From NCBI GenBank assembly GCA_905221605.1, contig CAJNDS010000119.1, positions 143,501 through 207,500 on the forward strand: a stretch of 64,000 nucleotides of DNA, in the 5' to 3' direction. Position numbers and translations under genes: made by a program. Below the pieces are notes generated by a model, which was given only the letters and a program-made list of their open reading frames with translations, ran no database searches and had not been told where the DNA came from. Of the stretch, positions 1 to 10,910 are shown piece by piece; the stretch's first letter is position 1; each line of letters opens with the position of its first letter. This DNA is from Symbiodinium natans. Its lineage: Eukaryota > Sar > Dinophyceae > Suessiales > Symbiodiniaceae.

Positions 1-429
1 GAACAGCAACTGTTGTTCGACTTGTGGCACGCATCCGTTTTGGCGACGCACCGCTTCCTGTCAGAAGAGGTGCTTGCTGAGATTGCCGCCGAGGTGAAAA
101 CCAAGTTCTTGCCGAATGCTGTGCCGGATGTCATCGTCGATGCTAGTGACAAGCCACTGGGTTTTATGGTCATGACAGGGGACAACGTTGATGCGCTCTT
201 CGTTGATGTTGCACACCACGGCCAGGGCTTGGGGACCCGGCTCATGGAAAGAGCAAAGTCTGGGCGGACAGCGCTGACTGTGGAGGTGAACGAACAGAAT
301 CCCGGAGCCTGGGCCTTCTACCGCCGCTGTGGTTTCGTCGACATCGACCGGAAGCCCGTAGATGATTCCGGCCGTCCCTTTCCAATCATCACGTTGAGGT
401 GGGAGCTTCATGGAGCGGCACCTGAGTGA
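1..429 (+). CDS. YjaB-like GNAT N-acetyltransferase, 5' end outside the window
   Basis: Frame 1 is open from the first base to TGA at 427-429, about 142 codons, so the true start lies upstream; the TTG at position 13 is not a credible start. The family transfers an acetyl group from acetyl-CoA to an amine. The core GNAT motif is visible: ALFVDVAHHGQGLGTRLME (around residues 65-83) with its QGLG pyrophosphate loop, followed by VEVNEQNPGAWAFYRRCGF, the beta5/alpha4 region typical of the bacterial YjaB group. From memory of that family, similarity runs almost to the C-terminus, and only about 15-20 N-terminal residues are missing. No intron interrupts it, unlike the other recognisable genes here, which suggests bacterial origin by transfer. 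Substrate unknown. Confident of the family, less of the subfamily. Confidence 0.85.
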   Translation, partial: EQQLLFDLWHASVLATHRFLSEEVLAEIAAEVKTKFLPNAVPDVIVDASDKPLGFMVMTGDNVDALFVDVAHHGQGLGTRLMERAKSGRTALTVEVNEQNPGAWAFYRRCGFVDIDRKPVDDSGRPFPIITLRWELHGAAPE

Positions 430-3190
430 GAGAGGAACCTCTTCGAGGGGAACGCCGAGCAGCGCAAGGTAGCCCTGTGCAGGACAGGTCTCTGGCACAG
501 ACGCCACCCTTCCCAGCCTTATCTGAAACGGCGATCCTTTGCAGCTCTTAAGCTGGGTGCGGGTGATGGATCGATGCCGCCAAAAAACGCCTGACCAGAA
601 GGGGTCGTTTGATATCGTTCGTCAATCATCTGAGGTTCAAGCTTCGCTCTCTTTGAGCTGTTGCAAGTTGTGAGCTTTCAAGCCAGAGGCTGCTTGTCGC
701 CCAAACTCCCGGTCCTCACACCCTTTGCTGGGAGGTGTGCGGACCCGATGGCCTGCACGGAGCTCGACAATGAGACCTGCTGCGAGGCGGCAGCGGCTAC
801 CATGTCTTTAGAGCAGCCCGATGCCTTGGCAATGGAAAGGACATGCCCTTGACAACGCTTGCACCGACCACGGCCTTGCCCCGAGTAGCACCAGCAAGTG
901 AGGTGGTTACGTTCATGGCATATTCGGCCGAGCTGAGACATTTCCAGAATGCCTCCTGACTCCTGAATAACTCCTGAGCTTACCGCCGCAGAGCCTCCAA
1001 GGAAGCGCCATGTCTGTTCAATGACACGAACTGCAGCAATGACACTCTCGCTTGGGCCTTGACTTGCTTCAATCATGCAAATAGAGGTCATTCCTGTGGA
1101 CTTTCTGAGGGGGACTCCGGCCGGCGGCTGATGGGTCCTGTGCGCCCTCCAGTGGACGTGACGCTTGTGGAAGCCACCTACGACCTTGAGGCACACGCAT
1201 CACACTCCTGGTGCTGAGCACGCTCCTTGTGTGCTACTGTTGTATGCTATCACTTGCATAATCATAAAGTATGATTCGTACTGTTATCATACTGCAGCAG
1301 CACTTTAAACAAATACTTTTGGTGAACGCCGCGGCCTCCGTGTCACATCGCAGGTGCTCGCATCGCCGGTGTTTAGCCTTCCAATCCCCATCTGCGAGAC
1401 CCGGTGCCCGCGTCTGCAGCATCTGAAGCATCGGCAGCGTTGTAGTCAAATTGTAGTAGCATTGCAGATGAGCACGTGGCATTGCGGCATTGGGGTGGGA
1501 ACTGTCCTGGATAGGTACCAGGACCTGCACAACCGCACTGCAAGAATCTACGTGTCACTTGAGGCCAGGCCCCATTCACCCGTGTGCAGAGAACTCTCCA
1601 AGTTTCAAGCTGACCTCTAGATGTCCCGTCGGTCTTGGCGCCTAGCCGCTTGGACTATACAAGCAGGTTCCGGTGAATGTGCGTGGCCGGCGAATGCCAC
1701 AGGAGTTCGAGGCCTTCTGTTGGTTCTGTGCAGTTGGATTCATCTGCCTTGTGTTCCATTCTGCAGGTCTACTTGCCAGCGACAGCGGTGCAGGACTGCT
1801 CCAGACGTGGCAGGTGGTCCTGTAGCCTTCCCATGTGTTGAAGCATCATGCAGGTCAGGAGCTTTCAGGGCTCAACAGCTGTTGGTCCGTCCTTCAGCGT
1901 TGTGGTTTTATGCTTCTTGCCATCTCACCATCACTTGCAAGGGCTTGTACATGACTTAGCCATCAACATGACACTCTGCGCCCTGTCGCCATGGTCCCGA
2001 AGTGGAAGCCGAAGCCCTGACCTGGGCCCTGCGCAGCCTGCGCAGCCTGCCCGGCCTGCGCAGCTTGCGCCGCCCTGGGCCGTGCGGTCGCCGTTCGACC
2101 AGCCCCTCGGCTCAGTGCAGATTGTCTTGTGATTTTGTGTTTCGAGACAGTTCAGAATCAGAAGCGATGAGAAGGATACCTGATCCTGTGCTGTCCAGGA
2201 TTCAGAGGAGGAAGGACCGATGCCTGGGCTGTGTTTCTGCCGGCTTCGTGTCTGGCTTCGCCTGTCGCAGATTCAGGCATTTTGAGCTTCTTTTCGCGTA
2301 AACGTGCCTTCAATGCAGTAGTGCCGCAGTTTTCTGGAATGCTCTATGCCCCTTGCACCAGGCATTGGAAGACTGCTCCTTGTCTGCATGCGAGGTGGCT
2401 GCCAGACTGATACTGATGCCAGGAAGGCTCGTGCTAAATTTCGACGTTAGATTTCGTGCTACCAGTTGGCAGACATTCCGAAGAAGCCCTCCAACTGACC
2501 TTCCTTGTTGCCAGAATCGCCAGAACCGAACTCAGGGCCGTCGCGCGTGCCCGACCTGGCTGCCAGGCGACGAGGAGCCGTGGAAATGAGTCCAAGACTT
2601 CCAAAAAACCCCACAACCTTTGCGTCGACTGGGCATCCTTCCTTAGCCCTTGAAGGGCGCTCCAAAGCCCAAACCGGCCTTGAGGAGTTGACGAAGATCG
2701 CTGCAGGGGAGCGGCCCCTAGGAGCCCTGACCTCTTCATTTTGTATTTGTTCTTGGGGGAGTTGGGTGGGGGCTGGGTGGGGTTGGTGGGGGGTGGGGGT
2801 GGGGAGTGTGGGTGGTGGGCGGGTGGGTGGGTAGGTGGGTTGGTGGGTTGGTAGGTGGGCGGGGGGGAATCCATCCTAAGCCCGAGTCACGGTATGCGCC
2901 CCGCCCGACACCTCCCTGTCTTGGGGCGGTGACAAGTTTCAGTCGCCTGAAGGCTGAGCCCGCGCTATTAAGGCATACCATTCGGCGACATAACCCAGAT
3001 GTTGACCTCTTTGTTGGATTTGGAATTTGCTGCAAGTTACTGTGCCAGTTGCTAGCTTCGCACTTGTATTCCAAGCGAATCGAAGGATTCTTCTGCCTCC
3101 GGTCGCCACAAAGTGACGAGAGCGCAATGGTCATCTGCGAGCTTAAAACAAAGGAGCAGCTCGACTCAAATGGAGTTTGCTGGGTGCCTT
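430..3190. other. no recognisable gene; intergenic or intronic DNA
   Basis: No frame in this stretch gives a protein I can assign, and the short open frames do not look conserved. It holds a GC-rich imperfect repeat at about 2026-2066 (units like GCGCAGCCT) and the G-rich tract listed separately. Confidence 0.5.
2754..2868 (+). repeat. G-rich GGTGGG-type tract
   Basis: About 115 bases of GGGT, GGTGGG and GGTTGGT runs with almost no C on the + strand. Many runs of three or more G could form G-quadruplexes. Low complexity; open frames crossing it are meaningless. Confidence 0.9.
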
Positions 3191-3199
3191 GTTGGAACC

Positions 3200-3298
3200 A
3201 TTGTCAATAAGCTGCGGGTTGCCGCTTTCGAATCACATGCCAGGGAAAGCGAGCGTCGCTTCCACGTCCCCACGTCCAACGGCCTTGAGCGGTTTGAG
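3200..3298 (+). CDS. exon candidate, unrecognised protein
   Basis: The frame reads NKLRVAAFESHARESERR and then a charged stretch ending GLERFE. It stops at a strong donor, GAG then GTGAGC, at 3299. The 5' border is not resolved. AAFES recalls a uroporphyrinogen synthase motif, but the rest does not follow, so no function is assigned. Confidence 0.35.
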
Positions 3299-3590
3299 GT
3301 GAGCAGGTGGGAAAAATAGGGTACGCGCGGCAGTGGTTTGTTTGCAAGGGCCCAGGGACAGTTGACGGTTTGGCGTCTGCACATTACTGCCTCGCAGTTG
3401 TCCCTAAAGCAGCCATCGTAAGCTCTGGGCAAGGATTGTTCAGGAAGACGTCGCGTCGACCGAAGCATCAAGTTTGGTTCCCCAAACATCACCGGAAGCA
3501 AGCCGTTCGTACATATCAGATAGGCACACAGAAAGTGTGACGGCCATCAGTCAATACACAGCTCGTCGGTGCACCGCAGCCGGTGTGCAG

Positions 3591-3649
3591 GTACAGGAAC
3601 ACCGTTTTCCCCTTCCTACGGATGCGAACAGCTACGTTGCATGCGGCAG
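3591..3649 (+). CDS. short exon candidate, unrecognised protein
   Basis: Bounded by an acceptor (GTGTGCAG before 3591) and an excellent donor (GGCAG then GTGAGTG at 3650). The frame reads VQEHRFPLPTDANSYVACG. It could be an upstream exon of the methyltransferase 400 bases downstream, but the join is not proven. Confidence 0.35.
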
Positions 3650-3750
3650 GTGAGTGACTCCCTGCATCTCCCCACACAGAAGCATCCAAGTCAAGCCACC
3701 TGGTGGGATGCTTCGAAAGGTCGCAGAGAAGACACGGCTAAGTTTGCATA

Positions 3751-3838
3751 CCCGGGCATACCCGGTCATACCCGGTCACACCCGGTCATACCGTCCCGTG
3801 GTTTTCCGCAGTCGTGGTTTTCCGCAGTCGCGGTTTCC
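3751..3838 (+). repeat. two short tandem repeats, 10-bp and 16-bp units
   Basis: Four copies of a CCCGGTCATA-like 10-mer (3751-3790) are followed by two and a half copies of a 16-mer containing GGTTTTCCGCAGT (about 3797-3838). Confidence 0.85.
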
Positions 3839-4052
3839 CGTCACAGTGTTCTGAAAACTACTAATGGATAAACTTAGTCTCGGTGGCCCTGCAAGGTGGT
3901 GGAGCTGCCTTTCTCCGAAGGGAAACTTGGAGGGTGCCCAGGCTTTGCGATTGATTCCTCTTGTCGTCGAAGCTGATGCTAATGCCTTTACCTCCGGTCT
4001 TGAATCACGCTCCCGACCCATGGTGTGTGAGAACTACAAGTTTCCCTTTGAG

Positions 4053-4295
4053 GCACCTCTGGGACGGCGGCATCCTCATGGCTGCTTGGGCAGCGCAGAG
4101 ATGCGATGCGCTGGAAGGGCACAGGGTGCTGGAGCTGGGTTCAGGTGGAGCTGTGGAGACACAACAGTTTGAAAGGATGCAGAAAGGAAGAGTCAAGAGG
4201 AAGAATGACCATGGCATCAGATTGCTTTTCGTGCAGGTGTGGGGCTTCTGGGCATCGTGCTGGCGCGATGCTCGGCATCCTCCGTTGTGCTCTCG
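4053..4295 (+). CDS. METTL21-like lysine methyltransferase, two exons seen
   Basis: Exon 1 (about 4053-4144) reads HLWDGGILMAAWAAQ and then GHRVLELGSG. Exon 2 (4237 to about 4295) continues VGLLGIVLARC. Joined across a GT-AG intron (4145-4236) this restores the SAM-binding motif I, LELGSGVGLLGIVLA, preceded by the LWDGGILMA helix that marks the METTL21/Methyltransf_16 family of protein-lysine methyltransferases. The intron ends share CAG-GTG, so the junction is phase-consistent (G+GT). A GC donor may end exon 2 after VVLS. N-terminal and C-terminal exons were not identified, so substrate and completeness are unknown. The same frame stays open through the intron, which could mislead a gene caller. 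Confidence 0.6.
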
Positions 4296-4677
4296 GCGCC
4301 TTGCCATCAAGTCAAAGGGCCTATCTTATCTTGCGCGGAGGGGTTGCATGGTGTTACGATCAGAAGGAGTTTGGACTCTAGCCTCCTACTTTTCTTGGAG
4401 CCCGTTAAGCATGATGGGTTCCAGCGGTAGATCAGAAGCTCGGTTGCGTCGCTGCCAAGCAAGGGCTCTCCGGTGCCTTCTACTAAGGACTTCGGTCCCG
4501 ATGAGCATGCGGAGGGACCTGAGGCCTGGACTTACCCTTACCCTAACCATCCCCCAAAATCCACAATACGCGCAGAAAGCGCATCGAGCGCAGGACAAGG
4601 GGCGTCTGATACCTCCTTTGCTGCTGGACAATTTGATGCTTGCCTTAGCTTGTGGCGTCGCTGTTCTCGAGGTTTCC

Positions 4678-4708
<31 letters not shown>

Positions 4709-4717
4709 TGTGTGTGG
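4678..4717 (+). repeat. poly-T then (GT)n microsatellite
   Basis: About 18 T are followed by about 11 GT units. Confidence 0.95.
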
Positions 4718-4719
4718 GT

Positions 4720-6769
4720 TTGTATGGTTCTAAGGCGGGACAATGTCGCCCGCAACAGCCTGACGAATGCTGAAGTCACTTTGCCGCGAGATTCCCTTAT
4801 ACTAAACATGGCTCTGATGGTGCGACCATGTGACATGCTGTGCCGCCTTCCGCTTGCTCTCGCGAACGTGCTGGGCAGCTAAGGTTTGGCATTTGGACTG
4901 GCTGGACTTCCTCCGAGGCCAAACCTGTAACTGCAAGAAACCGCAAGAGTGCAAGGCGACTGCGAAACAACTTGCCAGTTGAGGCTGCCCGAGTGCGCAA
5001 CAAAACCGTAAGTTGAGCCCGCATTGAGTTGAGTTCAACGTTTTGCAATTTGCCAGGCCGGCAACCGACAGAACGCTTTGAGCGGCTGGTGGCCGCAGAG
5101 CCCCGGATGCCTGTGCCATCCAATGCCATCCTGTGCCATCTGTAGGTGTACACAGTCCAACGAGGGCTCTCAACTCACTACGATTGCTGGGAGACCTTTC
5201 AACCCGAGGATGTGGTGTACTACTCTTCAGACTTGCCTGCGCTGGCAGCTGCGATTGCTGCGCATTTGATCCTCGGACCAACGGGTTGGCGAAGTTGAGC
5301 AACTTCGTGCTACGGCGGTATGCTGAGTAGTCAGCAACTTGAAGCAACCTTTCCTGAGCCAAGACATCCAAGAGCTTCTGTCGTTTCTCCTAGGCTGCCG
5401 GGAGGCCTGGCCTTCATCACCGTTCCACGGCGGAAGTGGCGTGGAGCGCAGGCGAGGCGGCTTTGGAGGAGGTCTTGCGCAATCGAGAAGAGAGGGCACA
5501 CCCGGCACACCCGCGAAGGCCTCCGAGCGAAGCACGGCGGAGGATGTGAGGGTCGCACAGAGTGGAGAGATGTCAGCCGAGATGTCTGAAGAATGAGAAA
5601 GGGCGTTTGGCGCAGCTTCTTGGGTCGTGTGAGGATCTGGTCAAAGCACTGGAGCCTTTTGGAAAGGTGGAGGTCGAGGAGCTCATCGGTCCCGCACTGA
5701 GCATACTGTGTCATACTGACTGTACTGCTGTACTTGGCGTTTTCTATTTTTCGCGGTTGTCTTTTGTTGAGATTGTCGACTGCACTGTGCTGCTCCTCTC
5801 AACTCAGGCTACTGCTGCACGTTGGAAGAAAATCCTGTTGCGCTCATACAGCTGCAACGCTCAGCTTCCTAACTTCGAGTGGGTCGCGATTCGCTGGCAG
5901 CGCTGCAGCGCTGCGTAGTTCAGGCACTTCGCCATGCGGTGCCTTCCAGTGCCTGCTATGTTTTATGATGTTGTCGTGGAAGCGCCCAAAGAGGCATTTC
6001 ACACCGAGGCTTTCACCGGAAGGTACTCGAGCCAAGGGAGAAAGAATCGTTTATGAGACTTCTGCGAGACTGAAGTCTGGCACTGCACATTGGCTGTTCG
6101 GTCTTTGAAGGACATGCTGGGCAACTTCCCCCAAGAGGCAGCCATGATCTCATTCTCGTCTACCTTGCGTGTTTGTCTCATTTTGCCCGCTACTTGTAGC
6201 CTTTCAAGCCCAAGTATTGCCAAACACTGATGCTGACAGTGCTGAGGCCAAGGCGAAAGCTGTGTATTCTTGAATGTGCCAGGCACGATCTGCAAGCACC
6301 TGAGCTGGATGTGCGACGGCCTGAGGATTTGATGAGGCATGTCGCAGTTGCCGCACATCACTGTTTCATTGTTTCCACTTCGCACGACGCACGTTTCAAC
6401 GAGACTGAGCTGCGCAACTGCGGTTGGACATGAGCAACTATCCACACGGTGACATGGTCTTTGCTCAGGAAAGCCTGCCATCCAGCCAACAATCGCAATG
6501 CCACGGAGCAGGACAGCAGCTTCAGCAGAGTGTCCACAGAGTGAACGCAGCTGCTACTGGTAAAATGCGGCCTCAGCCTGCCTTGGCTCTTTGGCCTTGC
6601 AGGAAATCATCCAGCTGAGCGGGGAACTTAGTCACTTAGTCGTGTTGCCGGGTGCAGGCTGATGGCTGATGGACTGGTGCAAGAGAGAGAATCGGGCAAA
6701 GAATTCTCTCGATCTTTGTATCAGAGTGACATGGCGACCTGATGACATCTGCAGAGAGTGGGCTCTGAG
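4720..6769. other. mostly unassigned; weak coding-like stretch at 5340-5700
   Basis: No protein family recognised. At 5339-5596 a frame beginning KQPFLSQDIQELLSFLLGC stays open. Overlapping it, 5590-5690 gives GRLAQLLGSCEDLVKALEPF. Both look more protein-like than the surrounding DNA, but no splice pair joins them convincingly. Confidence 0.35.
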
Positions 6770-6868
6770 GCTTCACGGAGGAGATCAAGGCCGGCCATGG
6801 CTTCTTCGAGTTGTGGGACGTGGAGGATCAGAGCGGCATCTCGGCACCACCGGAAAGTTTGAGACAAA
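6770..6868 (+). CDS. Ig-like (Big_5-type) domain exon, strands A+B
   Basis: After an acceptor (CTCTGAG before 6770) the frame reads FTEEIKAGHGFFELWDVEDQ. This matches the N-terminal signature of SbsA-type bacterial Ig-like domains: a strand ending FxExx, a turn xAGxG, then a strand FxL. The 3' border is not resolved; the frame stops at TGA about 6872. It lies 2 kb upstream of the peptidase gene and far from the main Ig-like series, so it may belong to a separate gene. Assignment is by motif only. Confidence 0.4.
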
Positions 6869-6917
6869 TTTGAGATGACTTCTCTGCGGACGCTGTCGCT
6901 GTGACGTCTCCGAGCAA

Positions 6918-7100
6918 TTGCAGCCCTTTGCTGTCGGATCTTATTCCCAAGCTGAGGACCCCAATTTCGAATTGATGTCCAGCCCCTCGGAAGCAGTGGT
7001 AGAGTATGATAAGCCTTCTCCCGTGGTAGTGCCGAGAAATCCCTTCGTCTTCATGACAGCTCTGCAGCCCGGAATAGGAGCCTGGCAGTGGGCAACTCCG
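6918..7100 (+). CDS. coding-like segment, unrecognised
   Basis: The frame reads AVGSYSQAEDPNFELM, then SEAVVEYDKPSPVVVPRNP, then FVFMTALQPG. The composition is protein-like and no family is recognised. It may continue the gene that holds the Ig-like exon just upstream. Splice borders not established. Confidence 0.3.
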
Positions 7101-7394
7101 AATATCCAGGGTCCTGGCCCTGGCAGTTGCGCCCTGGAAGTCTCATCGAGCAGGGATGTACGAACCTGGCTGATTGATAGTAGAATCACTTCTCGGCATT
7201 CCCCTAACAACACCGGCCGGCTTCCGTGAAGTTGGCTTCTGCGACCTTCACCAAGGCGTTCCCTCATCGATGGCCAGGTTGTCACTCTTATCCCTTCAGC
7301 CATCTGTGAAGGCGGGTATGTGCGGTCCAACACATCGCTAGGTCGAGTTGTGCGCTCCATGCCCTTGCTTGGTCACATGCTTTCAGCTTTCACA

Positions 7395-7432
7395 CAGAAT
7401 AGAACAGAATAGGATAGAATAGAATATGATAG
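7395..7432 (+). repeat. AGAATAGAAC-like imperfect repeat
   Basis: Short runs of AGAATAGAA, AGGATAGAAT and AGAATATGAT in an otherwise mixed sequence. Confidence 0.8.
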
Positions 7433-8834
7433 CAAGCCAAGCACAACAGCCTCTCAGCAGGCGACTTTAGAACCGAGTTTTCCAAGTGCCCGTGCTTCTC
7501 AAGCCTAGACCTACACGCAACTAATGTAGGCCTGTCCCTCGGAAAGGCAAGCAGAAGACGAACACGACAATGCTGAACAAAACATTAGCCAGTCTCGGCC
7601 AGAGATGCCAGCACCAACCGCATGCAGCATCTTGGACACCAATCCTGAGCGTGATCTTCACCCCAGCGGGCACTCTGAGCAATGAAGACTCGCACGGCCT
7701 CGCCGGGCGTGGGCTCCCGGGCAGCCGCAAGAGGCGTGGCTCGGCGACGAGGAGATCCTCCTTCCGCTCCGAGTTATTATCGTAGCAATACGTAGCAATC
7801 GAGAGTCATTGATAGCTGAAACAACGAGCTTTGTCCAAGCCAAGGCGGCCCTGCAAAAGACGGCGTGCCCAGGCAGCTGGTTGTTTTGTAGAAACTTTGT
7901 ACAAGGGAGGGAAGGAGGAGCGCAAGCCACAGTTGATAGGGGGTCGTGCTTCTTTGTTGTTGTGATGTCCATCATGTCAGCTTTGTGCCCCAGTAGGGGG
8001 CGAGGGCTTATGTTGCTGCTGTTTGCATTGCCGCATCGCAGACGGCCCGGCGGCAAACGACCCCCTGATGTCCTGGCTGGCACTGGCCTCCTTCAGTGCT
8101 CTGATGACGGTTGTCTTAGCGAAGCAGTGGGCAGCCACCTATCAGCATGGGGCAAAGCGATGGCAGGGAATGGTTTCACAAGGCTTTGTCTGAGATCCTA
8201 GGGCTGAGGGGGTCACAGGTTTTCTAAGTTACAAGTCGGGTGCTGTAAGTGAGCAGTGGCTTGCGAATGCAAAAACGTGCGGTTGCTGGATCGCCTGCAT
8301 GGCGCGCACCGTGCGCTTTGTGAGCGCTCGCCGTCGCGCGTCCGCGAGTTGGCAGCCGCGCGCCCATTGTCCACACGTTTGCCCCGATCCCGGGCCGTGC
8401 GTCGGCATGTTTGCGTTCGCGCCTCGGCACATTTGCGTTCGCAAGCCTGCACGTTTCGCCTTCGCGCCCGCACGTCTCAACACGTCACACGAGTAGCAAG
8501 TCTTTGCTCGTTCTCAATTTTCAGCACCCTGAGCTCAGATTTAGATTAACTAGCACAAGTTCCCTTATGGCCACCGGCTGCGCAGCTGATTGAGGTACCG
8601 CCAATCGTTCCTGCGGACTCCCCACTTTCGGCAGGTTTCAGCGCCGACAGAACCCGTGATGCTGGCAGCCGGAACTTAGCAAGGCTTTGTGTTTTGGGCA
8701 TGTTTGCAGGACGATCGTTGAGACATGTTGAGCATGATGCAGCGAGACCTTGCAGAAAGCCAAACGGCAAACGTATCTTTGTGTTGGAGTTGACTTCGCG
8801 TCCTGTTCATGGCGACCTGCTGTGCCCGAAGTAG
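7433..8834. other. no gene recognised; degenerate GC-rich repeat at 8270-8490
   Basis: No assignable protein. Between about 8270 and 8490 short units resembling GCACGTTTGCGTTCGC recur imperfectly about every 25-30 bases and keep several frames open on both strands. The N-terminal exons of the peptidase should lie somewhere here or upstream but were not found. Confidence 0.4.
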
Positions 8835-10910
8835 GATCCACCAGCAGAGGTCTTGCATGACTTGGAAGCTTGTGGGCCGAAGTACGTTGGCGCGAGAGGC
8901 AATGAGGTCTGTGCGGTTCAGGCTGTGCTGAAGCAGTTGCTCGGAGAAAGTAAGAACTATAAGAACCGGGCTGTCTGAGGGTTCATTGCTTTCAACATGA
9001 CTTTTTTGGCCCTCCACCTGCTTTGAGACTCTTTTCAGAAGTAGGTGGGTCAGACTGCTGGCATCTCCTTGGTCCTGAGGATTGCGAAGTCTGCCGAAGG
9101 CCGAGAGTCAAGTTTGACGTTGGAGACGCAATCTGCCTCTGGCCATTACTATATAGACTTTGTCGGAGGCTTCACCGTAGCTTATCGCAACCTCACGAAT
9201 GTGGTCGCCAGGGCCCGTGGCCGAAGGTCGGGCTCGAATTGTGCTTTGCTTATCTCTTCCCACTTTGACTCGGCCATCGGGTCTGTGGCAACTTCGGACG
9301 CGAATGCGGAGATCGCAATCATGACCGAACTGCTTCGGCTATTTCTACATGATCCCCTCGATGTGGATGTAATCTTCAATTTCAATGGGGGAGAGGCTTC
9401 CTCGATGCGCTAAAAACTTTCAGGGAAGTCTTAATCATTCATTTTGTCCTCGCCCCTCAGACCTCTCCACACCTCTCAGACCTCTCAGGCCTCAATCTTG
9501 GCATGTCTCTGCCTAGGAGTTCATCATGCCGGCTGCGCACGGATTTATCACCTCACACCCGTGGGCCTCGGAGATCTGTGCCCAGATCAACCTTGCACCT
9601 CGATTTGATCAGATGGCTGGAGGTTTACGGCTGGAGCCTCCCACACCGATTCCCGGCACCCTTTGTGCCCTGGAGGAAGCCGCTGGGTCTGGTGGGCGCG
9701 AGCTTCTCTTCCAGGTGCTGTCCTGATACTGTTGGATGTATGTATGCAGAGATCACTTCGAAGTTGCTTGTTCATTCGCCCGATGCCTTAAATCTCAAAC
9801 TCTCGGTTTGAAAAAACTTTAGCTTTTCGACCTAAACCCAGTTGGAAGGCACGAAGTTTCATTATGCCCACGCTTTGAGGTGGGACCGCAGAATCGATGG
9901 ATCGTGGAAGCCTATGGCCAAAATGCCACATGGCACTTTCCATGTCTCGATGCATCTGTTTCTGAGATCGTCCTGGGTGTGAAAGCTGGAGGGGAAGCTT
10001 CGAGTAGGTTATCCGCTAGCTTGGCGCGACCCAGGTGAGGCGGCCTTATGGGTCTTCAATCTCGCAGGTCCTTTTTCAGCTAGGCCGGTTGTGCAGCCCA
10101 AGCCCTGAATTTGCAGCAGCTCAGAAGGCCATGCGTAATAAAGTTAGTAGCATCATGGGCTGGATTGCTCTTGGGTCGTTTCAGGCATCATTCCTGGAGA
10201 GACCGACTATCGAATCTATCGCGACTTCGGAGGTATTCCAGGACCTCTCTGTAGACGAGCGAATGCTGCAGTCTGCTTGGATTTCTTCAGCCATCGCTGG
10301 ACTGGAAGCAGTTTGCCATGTTCTGCAGGAGCTGACTTCGCTGTCTTGACATATGGCTGGATTTATCACACCTGGCGTGACAACCTCGAACACCTCGACT
10401 TTCGTTCCGTTCAGAGGCATCTTTTCTGAATGCTGCCGTGCCAGGCTAGCATGGTTTGTAGGCGACTTGCTGCAGATGCGCTCAGGTATGGAGACACCAT
10501 CAACGAATTTGCACAGGGCCTGGCTAAGAAGCTCGGCGATGGCCGTCCTACAGGCGGGTGCATGTTGTGTTATCAGCAGCAGTTCGGCTTTCACACAAGG
10601 TCAGGTGGAGGCGGGATGAATTCAAAAAAACGAATCAGCATTGCAGTTGCTGTTCCCGCGGCGAAGTGCAAAGTGCAACATGACATCTGCGACTCTGCGA
10701 CAGCTCCGTATGTGTGTATGCATGTACAATATGTATATCAGTGACACTGCAGATGGACGATAGTTGGAAGACATGGCCATAAACAGCCGGTGAGAAGACC
10801 GCTCGTAGACTAAGACTCCCCGACAGGAAGTGACGCATCAGATTCGGCGGTGTTCTTCGACATTGGCGGTGTCTTCTTCGTTGAATATTCAGCAGATTTG
10901 GCTAGGACAG
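8835..10910 (+). CDS. ERMP1-like M28 metallopeptidase, nine exons resolved, both ends incomplete
   Basis: ER-membrane zinc aminopeptidase family M28 (ERMP1/Fxna). Exons: 8835-8949, about 9050-9395, 9517-9594, 9676-9714, 9880 to about 9916, 10035-10083, 10185-10241, 10329-10416 with 10486-10553, and 10827 to about 10910. In order they give GARGNEVCAVQAVLKQLLGE; YYIDFVGGFT; NLTNVV; the zinc motif SHFDS; SDANAE; the catalytic pair GGE|E made by splicing; HGFITSHPWAS; INL|EAAGSGGRELLFQ; SQVLFQLG|IIPGETDYRIYRDF; GADFAVLTYGWIYHTWRD (last zinc His); SVQR|YGDTINEFAQGLAKKL; and VFFDIGGVFF leading into the membrane part. Introns: GC-AG at 9396-9516, 9595-9675, 10084-10184, 10417-10485 and 10554-10826; GT-AG at 9715-9879; GA-AG at 10242-10328. 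All five metal ligands are present, so it is probably active. The 9050 and 9916/10035 junctions are unresolved. Confidence 0.85.
10242..10328 (+). other. GA-AG intron of the M28 gene
   Basis: The exons around it must join as I-P-G-A-D-F. The only join that keeps this frame leaves an 87-bp intron starting GACC and ending GCAG. The two ends share CAGGA, a direct repeat across the splice sites. Dinoflagellates are known to use GA donors. Confidence 0.65.

Noticed and set aside
3200-3298. Uroporphyrinogen-III synthase fragment (AAFES motif)
   Set aside because: Only five or six residues fit; the residues after them do not follow the family.
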